A DNA stretch of 64,000 nt. It comes from Ciona intestinalis (taxonomy: Eukaryota; Chordata; Ascidiacea; Phlebobranchia; Cionidae). The notes beneath the pieces are model-generated. The model had not been told where the DNA came from, did not search any database, and saw only the letters and a program-made list of their open reading frames with translations. Positions 44,605-55,900 of the stretch are shown one piece after another (position 1 is the stretch's first letter; each line of letters opens with the position of its first letter). Location of the stretch: the NCBI RefSeq assembly GCF_000224145.3, contig NC_020168.2, positions 3,452,561 to 3,516,560 of the forward strand, written 5' to 3'. Position numbers and translations under genes: made by a program.

Positions 44605-47600
44605 CTAATTATTTTTCAAAACTGTACTCACGTAACAAACTTTTTCGCCAAATTTTGTGTGGAATGTGACGTGACAGCGCACTTTGTGACCGCTTTTTTG
44701 ATCGAAGGTCTGGCAGTCTTGAAATGGTGGGGAATAGAGGTGGAGACTACATGCTGGGGACTCAGAAGAGTTGCCAACACGGTGAAGACCAATGGAGTCT
44801 AAGAAGGCAAACGTAAAATTGGTTGGCGGCGTCCTGTTTTGTATATATCTATTAACACTTTGCTGTCCGGCGACGTGGTATAGTGGTTAGCGCGCCTGCC
44901 TGTAACCCAGAGGTATCGGGTTCAAGACTCGACGCTGCTACCATTGTTGGTGACACTTAACGGCAATCCAACCCAGTGGTCATGGGTTGTCTAAATCNNN
45001 NNNNNNNNNNNNNNNNNNNNNNNNNNNNNNNNNNNNNNNNNNNNNNNAATGAAAAAATCTCCAAAAAAATAATCACCCACAAAGTAACATACATGGTAAC
45101 TTGTAAGCTGGCACGAGGTGTTAAACCCGTGTGATAACGACTCTCGTTTTCCGGCCACGCGAGGATAAAGTAAGTTACATTCATTTGGCCGGAAACAAAC
45201 TGTCACTCATGCTTGATTAATGTGAGAAAAGACTCGTGTCTGAATAACAGTTTTTTTGCATGTATTTTACCGTTTGCGTGTTGGGCTACATAAATAGGGG
45301 GTATTATTCGTGTTAGGACAAAAACTAAAGATCATGTGAGGTTATACATACTGTGTGACATATGTTGCATCATTAGTTTAAATATATATTCAAGTGACGT
45401 AGGTAAAAGAATATCACGTGGCAGCGCGTACATGACACATAGTTAAACAGTAATGCATACGTTTTGCGACATTGCTGCGTTTTGCATAATCAGAACATAA
45501 CATTTCAACGTACCATTAATGTAGGCCACCTCATCTCTGTGAACATACTCATTACCGCATGGTGTCATTGGCGCTTGGTCATTTTCGGGCCATTCAAATT
45601 TCGTCTCGATCAGATCGCCTTGCAAGACCTTCATGAAACAGTGGGCGTCGGAATGGTCGTGAATACAACTGAAACATAAAGGTTAAACTAACCATGGGAC
45701 CTAATACATGCCCTGTGAATATAATTTTACGCATAACTGCTGAAGTTAACTAAAGGCCCGATATTCTCCCTTTAAAATCAAATGACGTTAAAAAAGAAAT
45801 AAATACCACATATGCTTTTGTTAATTTATACCACAGTCTGCGCAACAAAAGGCCTTATACGTAAGTCGTTTCCGACGTTCGCGTGATTATATACGAACTT
45901 ATATAGAGAGAGACTTTTATATGGCCTTGCTTGGTTGTTTTTAAAATGAAAACACAAGAATGTAAAATAAAAATCCCAGAAATGAAAGGAAAATCCAAAA
46001 CAACAATCTCAAGCGTGATATTTTGAAATTACGTATAGTATGATACTATAGTGTAGGTGTAGGGTAACACCAAACGTTTATACTAATAGTGTGATTATTT
46101 ATATTTTGAATTACATTTACGGCTTATATACCTTCGTTGGCCGCCACCCCAACAAATCAATATCAGGTTAAACTTTCCATTTCCTTCGTCGATTAAATTC
46201 CTGGTGTATCTGTAGAATAACATTTGGTATAAGGGTGGGGTAAGATGGGACTTGTTTTGGTTTCATATAACCGCCACATTTGGTAGTAAACAAAGAAACA
46301 ATGCGTTGTTAATTGTTCAAAACACGATCAGGAAATATATATATATAGAATTTAGGTGTTAACGGTATCCCATCTTACCTCGCAGCATTATAGCGTGATT
46401 TTTTCTCGAATTTACGAAGATCAAATTGTTTGAAACACAAAGAAAAGAGAATACGCAGCAAAACGAATGAACAAACAGAATATATCAATGTTCCTCAAAC
46501 CCGGATTTAAATTTTCAAAACAAACTTACGTTTAAAACAACAATCAAATCTAAAAAACAGTTGTCTTTCTTGTTATTTGTATGCTAAATAGGCGCCTATA
46601 TACTTTTAACAGCTTGGGACACGCAATGCTTATGTTGTTATATTAAACCACAACGCCAGCAGCTTAAAAGTTATGCTGTTTTTACTTTATTCGGTGGCAG
46701 CAATTGCCAAATATCTTTGGAAATCCTTTATACGGGGGCTACGCAATCCGACGAGGAGTAAACTGGTATTACATGTGTATAAATCGACCATGCGTATTTA
46801 TAAATATCGTTATTGGAAAAGGCTACATCGTGTTTAAACAGTGGGCGCACGTACTGTAACGGTTTCGGTTTTCGGAAATCGACGATGTTATAAATATACA
46901 CTTGATCGATATATATCGACGATATATACCTATATATAACAACAGTCTTGTGTCAAAACGTTAACATTGAAAACTATGTGACTGAATAAAACTAGCATAG
47001 GCTACCATTTAAGCTGGTGAATAAATATTTTATTATACCAACAAAAAATACGTGTCCAGAGCTGTTAAAGGTAGTTAATTTTAACACGTTTTAGTGCAGT
47101 GGGTGCGCTTTCCGATTGTTTAGTATACAAATCCTAAGAAATATAATTATACTTGCACAGTATTGTTTTTATACAAAACAGTATGGCGGTGAGACATACA
47201 TGACCTCAAAAGATAATATGCTCATAGTTAGTCACTAAAAGATAACGTTCCAATTACCGAATCAACAATTCAGTAGAACTAAGGCCAACTACTACACCAC
47301 AACATGGAACAGTAACCAGAAGGTATTTTTGAACCAGAGAACAGACTAGATTTCGGGGTATAACCGCAATGGCAAAGTACAATGTTCACATTGTGCATAA
47401 ATACCCAACTTTAATCATGATAACGCTGGCACGATCTAGCCTACTTACAAAACCAAGGACCGCATATATAGGCACCAAATATGGAAGGGGGTAAGATGGG
47501 ATTATATAAACAACCGTTTTTTTGTCCCAATTCGTAATAAACAACGAAGATTAACAAAATAATGTATCCATATTCTCAGGAAAGCATGTTTTATGGATAG

Positions 47601-48108
47601 TATGGTGGGGCAAGACGGGACACCGTTAGCACATATATTACTCAAATATTCTGATCGTGTTTTAAACAATTAACAACGGTCTATGGGAGTCATGAGGTTA
47701 CGATTTTATAATTGTTAGAATGTTTTTAGTTTACTCTCAACTGGGACAAAAGAATTGAGCGAAAAAGGTGTCTCATCGTCCCTTACTCTACTATATATGA
47801 TAAACAAAACAAGATTAGGCAATATAGGATTTGGGTGATAACACTATTCCAACTTACCCCGCAGTAATGTTATATATAACTCCTCACCTGTGTGGATCAA
47901 ACTTTGCAAGATGTTTCCACTCCTCGTCTTTCGCGACATACGAAGATAAATAATTTTTTACGTCCTCGACTTCGATATCGTTGTCTTCGAAGATATGATG
48001 CAGCCCGGCGACCAGTTCTGTAAGGGTTCTTGGTCTTGGCAACATTTTTGCTTTTGAAATTGACTCGCCAACACGGTACGGCTGCGTTCTCGCCACTTTG
48101 CTAGTCAT
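44605..48108 (-). CDS. CDO1: Cysteine dioxygenase type 1 (complete, four exons, 215 residues)
   Basis: Cysteine dioxygenase is a cytosolic mononuclear-iron cupin enzyme that oxidises L-cysteine with O2 to cysteine sulfinate, the first step of cysteine catabolism towards taurine and sulfate. Exons are 47888-48108, 46132-46209, 45514-45668 and 44605-44798; phases join and the total is 648 bases with a TAG stop at 44605-44607. Residues [37 protein letters not shown] and [10 protein letters not shown] align with mammalian CDO1. The iron ligands are His103, His105 and His157; Cys110 and Tyr173 are the pair that forms the thioether cofactor in mammals. The length is close to the 200 residues of human CDO1, with a somewhat longer N-terminus. 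The start ATG at 48106-48108 is the only in-frame Met before the conserved region apart from Met22. Intron 1 is packed with MITEs. Confidence 0.95.
44869..45187 (+). mobile_element. tRNA-headed SINE-like element containing the assembly gap
   Basis: GGCGACGTGGTATAGTGGTT to AAGTAAGTTACATTCATT, with the 50-N gap in the A-rich middle. In CDO1 intron 3. Confidence 0.8.
44998..45047. other. Assembly gap (50 N)
   Basis: Fifty consecutive N inside intron 3 of CDO1 and inside a SINE-like copy (44869-45187). The missing part corresponds to the A-rich middle of the repeat, a common reason for an assembly break. Confidence 0.99.
46229..46392 (+). mobile_element. GGTGGGG-type MITE, diverged
   Basis: TATAAGGGTGGGGTAAGATG to CCCATCTTACCTCGCAGCAT, with part of the core deleted. 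In CDO1 intron 1, 20 bases from exon 2. Confidence 0.7.
47486..47875 (+). mobile_element. GGTGGGG-type MITE interrupted by a second family member
   Basis: 47486-47597 carries the left half (AAGGGGGTAAGATGGGAT...GTAATAAACAACGAAG) and 47800-47875 the right half (AAACAAGATTAGG...CCAACTTACCCCGCAGTAAT). The copy at 47598-47798 sits between them. Both halves are in the expected order and orientation, so this is one older element split by a younger one. Confidence 0.75.
47598..47798 (-). mobile_element. GGTGGGG-type MITE, full length, nested in an older copy
   Basis: TAGTATGGTGGGGCAAGACG to CGTCCCTTACTCTACTATA, with a complete core reading opposite to the host copy. In CDO1 intron 1. Confidence 0.8.
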
Positions 48109-49824
48109 TTTAAATCGTGTTCCGTCCTTTTATTACTTATTTTAAAATGTTGCTGGTAAATGTTTCTGAAACAATACGTAAGATTTGTGAGTCTTTAAAA
48201 TCACACCAGAATTATATAAATTTCTGCCTGTTTCTGACTTATTTGCAAACACGCTGTCGTTTCAATCAAATGACGGCTTCTTTCGTAGAATGGTATGCTA
48301 GAATGCTAGATGCCCTGATGAGGTATTGATTTGCATACGTCTACCTACTATGACGCGCAACCTATTCTGACTTCAGGCATAATAAGCCACGCTGACTAAC
48401 GCGTGATAGTCATCTAGTGTAGAAGTCTGAAGCATTACTACAGTACATGCGATACAGCACCTCTCTGCATACACCGGGCCGCTTATATAACTTTTTTGTG
48501 ACGAGCAATCGTTTATAAGCCCTCGGCTCTGACGAAGAAGGGCTTTTGAACCAAAGGCAGTGCAGAATCTTCGCTGGGTATTTAACAACCAGTAGCAGAC
48601 AAAACAATGTATCCGGTTCGACTGTCGCGTAAATTACATAAGCCTAAATAGTAGTACAATACTTTAACCTATATAGAAGTAGCCTACAGAGCTGAACTAA
48701 AACCGCGTACCAATTATTACTCGTAAACTAAGCCGTGACGTAATATGACTCTGGTACTTCTATAACAGAAAAAGGGAAAACACACAACGAAGCTTTGTTT
48801 GTACGTTGTTATACATGGTACTTTTTTATAAATGCTCTTACACATTACTGAAATAGCTTAAAAGTCACGTTTTGCGTGACTGTTTGAGTACAAACGGAAA
48901 TATTAATTATTAAGACACGTAAAGAGTTTGAATTAAACTGACCAAAGCAACAGACTATTTTAAAAGGCATCTAATTTGTTGTGAACTTCATTTTATCAGT
49001 TGTACACTTGTATCTACAGCAAATTAATTATTTAGATGAGCAAATCTAGGCCTCACAGACGCGGCGATGGGTTATTACAAGTGGGCGTGTTTGAAACGTT
49101 CTGTCTGCACGCAGAAACAGGAAATGACGTCATGGAAAACTTTTAAAACTCGAACGAGATTTTTACTAGATTGTAATCAGAGAAAAAGGTAAAATGACAT
49201 ACCTTTGACCAGATTACAATCCGAAAGCATTTGAATTATCACTACAATCATTTAACTATAAATGCTTACCAATAACAAAATTGTTTTAATATTTGTAAAA
49301 AATGTTTTTATGAACAAGCGGGCTTTTAAAATTCGAGAGCAGTCCGAGAAAATGTCAAGTGTATAAGCTCCACTTTCACTTCCAGTCAACAGCTATTCCT
49401 ACGTCAGGAGAAACCCCCAACTCTTGGCGTAAGATGGTTTTCCCTATTATGACCTCAACTCAATAAATATATGACTGAACAAAACAAATTTATCCAGATA
49501 TTTTTACCAGAAAACGTTAGGACGTATATGCTTACTTGAACAATTCCTAGTGTTTGACTTCTGAGGCGAGTGACTAATAGTGAACTAACACACACGTAAC
49601 AGGGAAACTATGCGATTCAAAACCTCTCCTTACTACGTCCTCTTAAACTGTACTGCCAGATCCGACTACAAAGAAGTCTTAAAACGGACTAACAATTTTC
49701 AAGCACAACGCGTTATAAACTTTTCCAAAACACGATACAATAGCAGCAGCAGCAGTGATAAGCGATCGGATGCAGCCCGTCTCGATTTCGTCCTACCGGG
49801 AAATTAACAGCAATAGGAGTAATG
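48109..49824. other. Intergenic region between the kinesin and CDO1
   Basis: About 1.7 kb with no recognisable gene; open frames here have no family resemblance and no splice-compatible partners. It must hold the CDO1 promoter and 5' UTR (just right of 48108) and the kinesin 3' UTR (left of 49825). A palindromic TGACGTCA is at 49125-49132. A short AGC/GCA run lies at 49741-49756. Confidence 0.55.
49125..49132. promoter_or_regulatory. CRE-like palindrome TGACGTCA
   Basis: A perfect TGACGTCA octamer lies about 1 kb upstream of the CDO1 start codon and 0.7 kb past the kinesin stop. The motif is the classical CREB/ATF site. A single 8-base match can occur by chance, so function is only a possibility. 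Confidence 0.2.
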
Positions 49825-52800
49825 TTATGGAGTACACAGCTTCTGGCTTGGGGAATGAGATCTCCTGACTTGTAAAAGGCTATTGTGTTTGTATTTCCTG
49901 AGTTCCTCGTTGAGTTTCGCACACTGTTCTTGTAAGTTGTTCTTTTCCTATTTTAAGGAGATGTTACAATAATAGTCCATATTGGCTTAGTAAATGCGTG
50001 AATAACCCATACGAAATATTGATTTCATTTCATGCATGCTGTATGGTTGGAAAAAAGGGGGCGTGGCGCGTTGATTGTTGCGCCATACCACGTCACTTAC
50101 ATTAGTCACCGTTAAAAGATCGTCCTTGAGTCGGGTCAAATAATGGATTTTTTGCTGGTGGTTCGAGTGGCCTGCTAGCACCGCAGCTTCGGTGTGTAAC
50201 TTTGCATTTTCTGCTGTAAGACGCTCAAGCTTCTACAATGAACACAATGTAAATAATTAATTAAATGAATGTAATGTAACTTGCTTTATCTTCGTGTTGC
50301 TTTATCTTCGTGTAGTCGGAAAACGACAGTCGTTATAACACGGGTGCTCTGTTTTAAACACCTCGTGCCGACAAGTTACCACGTATGTAACTTTGTACGT
50401 GATTGTTTTTTTTGATGTGTTGTGTAACGCTATCAGGTACCTAAAACTGCCTCTCCCCGCAGCATGAAACGAGGGTGGACATTAAACTGACTTACAACCC
50501 CAACAAAACTAGTTACATAACTAATTATACAGTGTGGAAACTAAACGAGCATATCCGAACATAAAACGTTCATAATATGCCCACTAACGACTAGCTTCTA
50601 CACTGTTAGATTGACGTTCAAAGTTATAAAAATAACTAAACAGAACAAGTTGTTTTAACACAAGAGGACTTATGGAAATTGACACCCTCAGTACATATTA
50701 TAATAGTTACGAATCAGTCGTTGTTTTTATAAGGTTCTATTTTTCAAGAGTGCTTAAATACGCATAGAGACCCGAAATTTGTCCACTACTACTAACATTA
50801 AAGGTTATTTAAATAATTACATAAATCAGCAATTTAATTGTTTTGATTGTGTTAATTACTGGACAGTGAAGACGAATTATGAAAACGGTATTTACGCGAC
50901 GAATGCTCTTTCTACAGTGAGCATGAATTCTATTTGGGTAACATGCTAAGCCAGCTTCCCCTCCGTGTCATAAGTCACAACACCATAGGATCTCACTCAT
51001 GTGTACTGCGGGGTAAGATGGGACACCATTAGCACATAATATCCCAGTATTCTGATCGTGTTTTAAACTTTTATTAACAGTCTATTTGAGTCGTGAGGTG
51101 TTCTTTGTTTACTACTTTAAATGTTCTTTGTTTACTACTAAATGGGTCAAGAAAATAGAATAAGGTGTCCCATCTTCCCCCAGCCAACTATATAATACAA
51201 TAATTTCCATTTTTGCCAAAATATTAAATAGTAGTAATTATAACTGACCTCTGTTAGAGAAACCTCAGAATCTTTTAATGTTCCAACCTCTTCATTTAAG
51301 GTCTGATTTTCCTGGTGTAATCTGCATTGGGTAAGATGGTTAAAGTTTTTTATATCCACACTACACCCAAACGTTGTTAATTCTTAAGCTCGTTATTGGA
51401 AAATACGGAATATTGTATAGTATTGATATTTGAACAAAGTTTTAACAATTTAAAAAAAAATTTATTGTTGAAAAACACGATAAACTTGATAAAAAATAAT
51501 AATTTTACACCACTTTATTTTGACTTTTTAAACTGTTATCCAGTGACCCTGGACAACACATCATCCACTAATTAGTGTTTTCTGCTACAAAATGTATATA
51601 GTCAAAACATTGAATAAATGAATGGCAATTGGCAAGGCTTGACGCTGGTACCATTGTGTGCGTATGTATCCTTGGGCAAGACACTTGACAGCAATTGCCC
51701 CAACCCAGAGGTCACTAATGGGTTGTCCAAATTGTTAGCCATACATAAATAAAAATAAAAAATCCCCCCAAAAATAATTACCCTGAAAGTAACATACACG
51801 GTAACTCGTAAGCTGGCACAAGGTGTTAAACGCATGTGATAACGACTGTCGTTTTCCGGCCGGGATAAAGTAAGTTACATTCATTCATTCATGTTCAGAA
51901 AATATGATTGTAACCATTCCCACCTTGAAATATCCTCATTAAAGGCAGAGTTCACATTACGCACGGTTGATAATTCTGTTTCAAGTAAAAGACCTCTGTG
52001 TTCTGTAGCTTGGAGTCGTTCTTTTTCGAATCTAATTTGATCCTGTTTAATAAATAGATAATTAAGGACCACTGTGTAGTTGTAGTAAACTCGGATTTTG
52101 GTATTTTATGCCATGAATTTTTAAAATGGTTGATATTTTGAGGACAGAAATTGCTGAAATTTCGTGATCTGTCACTTTTTAAGATCTGGCATGAACTATC
52201 ACTTTTTATGATTTGGCATGAACGTGATCTGTACCTCCATAAGACCTTACCCATTTAGAATAGATTTTACCTCAAATGCAGAACACCTTTCTCTAGTCGA
52301 GTTATACAACTTCATTATTTCATCTTGGTTTTCGCTCATCTCATTGAACTGTTTGTTTCTTTCATCAAGTTCTCCTTCAAGACGAAGTCTCAATGCTTCA
52401 TCCAACCCACGCTGGTGTAAAAAAGAAAAAAAAAGAGTTATTAACTTGATTTAGAATAGGTTGAAAAAAGAGAAAATGTGAATGCAGTTATTTATTTTTG
52501 TGTGGCAGGGCAACAACATTTGTTAAAATGCAGGTGTTCCGCTTCATTAACCTCATGCCTGCTGCTTATTTATCATATATCTCTTGCCAAAACAGGAACA
52601 GCACTGTTTAAACTGCGTATTTTCTAAAGTGGTTGATACTACAAAAATAGTAGCTATTTTTACAAGAATTTTAAATCTTTTTTATAAATCAATTTCCCAC
52701 CAAAAATGTTTAAATGCAAACTACAAAAATTTAAAAAAAAAATTTTTAACGCACATTCTCCTGATCCTGGATCGCAACCTCCAGTTTCTTCTTCAGATCT

Positions 52801-52964
52801 CTCACTTGCTCCTGGAGCTCCTCCACCTCCCTCCTTATCTTCCTTTGCTCCTCTTCATGCAACATCACGTTTGAGGTAAGTACTTCATCTTTCTTCCGGA
52901 GGTCCTCTTCAAGAGCGGTGTTTATGTCCGTGAGGCTCCCAAGATCATCCTGGAGGTTCTCCAA
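49825..52964 (-). CDS. KIF15: KIF15-like exons: distal coiled coil and C-terminus
   Basis: Exons are 52755-52964, 52271-52411, 51924-52042, 51249-51321, 50101-50232 and 49825-49947. The 52755 exon uses a GTGCGT donor like TRRAP exon 6. The exon at 50101-50232 encodes [20 protein letters not shown] followed by [13 protein letters not shown], the conserved C-terminal KIF15 element. The last exon ends in a Ser/Arg-rich tail ([15 protein letters not shown], stop), compared with KKRSES in human. No AATAAA on the minus strand was seen within about 500 bases after the stop; an ATTAAA lies near 49284. Confidence 0.9.
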
Positions 52965-55900
52965 CTAAGAAGATGATAAGCAAACCATGAAATTCAACAG
53001 AACTATCTTTTTTTATTCTTTATGGGTGAGGTCATGTCAAGCACCTAAAATTAATGCCAGATTTGGCCCATTACCCCAACACACAAAAAAACAATTTAAT
53101 CTTTCATGCGACCGGTGCCGCGACAAAGTTACACCTTGACATATTTGTGTTAATTAAAAAGTACATATAAAGAGTTAAATCCTAACGAACGAACTGGATT
53201 AGGTTACAATATAAAAGGTAATGTGAAACCGCATAGTAGTGGGGTGTACAACACACTGTATCTAGGCATCCAGGAACTGTTTTAACGCAATTAATAATTT
53301 GAGCGAAATAGAAAGTATTCGGATTCGACCACGCCTATTCTGATTCGATCGAATACCTAAAAATGCGTCGAACAACGCCGAATATTCGGATTCGGCCCAT
53401 CCCTATAAAGAGTATCTGTACCCCAAACCACTATATTTTAATTTAAATACATTAAAGAGTTGTTTTTCTGAAAAGGTGTCCCATGTTACCCCACCAGCTA
53501 TATTACAAAAAGTGTAAATGTTTTCAGCTTTTAAACAAAATAAACCTCAAACTGATGTTTCAAAGTTGAGCTTTCCAGTTCTGCTGACACTTGTTTCAGT
53601 TTTGTTTCAAGTAATTCATTCTTTTCACAATTTTGATTCATTTCCTACGAATAAAAGTAAAATAATTTGAGAAAAATAAACTTTTTACTATCTATAGAAG
53701 CGATTAGATAAAAAAAATTAAAACTAAAATATGCCATTTTCACCATCTGTATCTAGTATGCATAAAAACCTAAAAATTATAGTCAAAAAAATTTAGGAAA
53801 TCCTACACAGAAAAACAATTAGAATTTCTACATTTTTGTAAAAAAAGAAAAAAAGCATAAAACCGCCAACTAAAACATATAAAAGGTTGTGGTTATCATA
53901 AACACATAAACAGTTAAAATGTTAACTGAAAAAAATATAATTAAAAAACATTCCTTACATTAGTAAAATCGTTCAGTTGATTTCTACAACTCGTTAGTTC
54001 GTCTTGTAGGCCAACACATGTGGTGGTTTCTTGTTCAAGGTTGCCTTTAAGTTTTGATACTTCTTTCAGCAATGAGGTGATGTTATCCTAGTCATAAATA
54101 AAGGTATGAGTTGTAACGTTCATATTGTATTTTATATTCTGATGTTATTTCAAGAGAAAAATAACTGCCCTGTAAAACTACTTGTAAAAGTAAACTGACC
54201 AAAAATCCATATTTTAGGCACCTATATAGTAGGTTGGGGTAAGATGGGACACGTTTTCAATCTATTTTCTTGTCCCACTTGGTGAAAACATAGAACATTG
54301 AAAGAATTTTAAAACTGATCCTCACGACTCCCATACAACATTAATATTTGTTAAAAAACGATCAGAATATTCGAATAACATGTGCTAAAGGTGTCCCATC
54401 TGCCCCCACAGTGCTATGTATGTTTATATAAGATACCTTATCATAACGGGCAGCCTTTTCAAGCAGTTCCAAATCACTTTTGAATTCGGTTATCGATTTT
54501 TGACACTCTGCATTCTGTTCAACAGCAGATGCAAGTTTAGAGTGAAGACTAAAGTTTTCCTCTTGTAGTTGTTTAAATGTTTCTTCTTTCTCTTGGTTGT
54601 TTCCCTCATGCAAAGCATTAAGCTGTTGCATCTGTTCTTTGAGGGTCTGCAACAGATTTGAAAAGTTATATGGTGCAAATGCTACTGGTGTGGGATCTAC
54701 ATTTTATTATGCATTTATTATTTTCGGTGCCATGGCAAAGTGGTTAGCGCGTCTGCCTGTAACCCAGAGGTGATGGGTTCAAGGCTCGTCGCTGCTACCA
54801 TTGTGTTGGCGTATGTGTTCTTTAGCAAGACACTTAACAGCAATTGCTGCAACCCAGTGGTCACTAATGGGTTGTCCAAATTATCATCCATACATAAAAA
54901 AATTCCCCCAAAATAATCACCAACAAAGTAACATACGTGGTAACTTGTAAGCTGGCATGAGGTGTATGAAACAGAGCACCCGTGTTACAATGACTGTCTT
55001 TTCGTTTATGTTTTTTTAAATCTTCGCTACCGTAATCGAAGAGACAAATAAAGGTATTGTAGTAGGGTGGGGAAAAACGGAACACCTTTAGCACATAATA
55101 CTCAAATATCCTGATCGTGTTTTAAACAATTAACAACCGTCTGTGGGAGTTGTTGAGATACAATTTTATAAATCTTCGAATTTTCTTTGTTTACTACCAA
55201 ATGGGACGAGAAAATATAATAAAAAGGTTTCTTATCTTCCTCCACCCTACTATATAATAAAACCTACTTTAATTTGAAGATCTGACTTGTCGCAAAGTTC
55301 CTGCTTCAACCTAACAAGTGCAGAAGCTTCACGGAGCCTCTCATTTGCATAGTCGAGCTCCTCAGTCGTTGTAGTCAGTTGTTCATTCAGCTTCTCGACA
55401 TTATGCTGCAAACTTTCAGCTTCAGTGATTTTTCCTTCCATTTCTATCATTAGCTGGCTGTTGGTGGTCACTAGTTTTGTGAATTCCTATAAATTTTATC
55501 ATTAAGTATGAGAAAAGATAAGTTCAAAATAATCAAAACTATGCAGGATAGGAGTGGATTTTGAAAAGTCGCACAAAAAATTGGCAAAATAATAACATTG
55601 AAAAATAGCATTAAATTAGCAACAAAAATTAGCAATCGAAATTGGTAAAAAATTAGCAATACAAAAAAAAAATAAAATAAAATAGTGTAGTGGTTGCGTA
55701 ATGTTGTATTGCGAGCGGTAAACTAAGAGGGCAAATAAACACGGGACGCGGTATTTATACGGCAGTTTGGTAGGAAAAAGGCACTCGTGTACGATTTGGC
55801 CACACACAAGTGACGGGCCGTCATATTGGCATATTTTAACCATTAACAAAACTAACACATCTTACAATTGGTTGCTAATTTTTTTTAAAATTTTGTGGTA

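Noticed and set aside
44602..44802. 66-residue plus-strand open frame
   Set aside because: Antisense of CDO1 exon 4, whose minus-strand reading gives LHLYSPPF and the conserved C-terminus.
48373..48607. Minus-strand frames upstream of CDO1
   Set aside because: Two overlapping frames with no recognisable domain; an extra upstream CDO1 coding exon is not needed because the ATG at 48108 gives a complete protein.
52584..52874. 96-residue plus-strand frame rich in Leu
   Set aside because: Antisense of a kinesin coiled-coil exon (52755-52964); Leu/Pro richness is the usual shadow of Glu/Lys codons.
54723..54800. Possible tRNA gene (A-box and GGTTCAAGGC B-box)
   Set aside because: The same sequence heads many dispersed copies, lacks a complete cloverleaf and continues into the SINE body.
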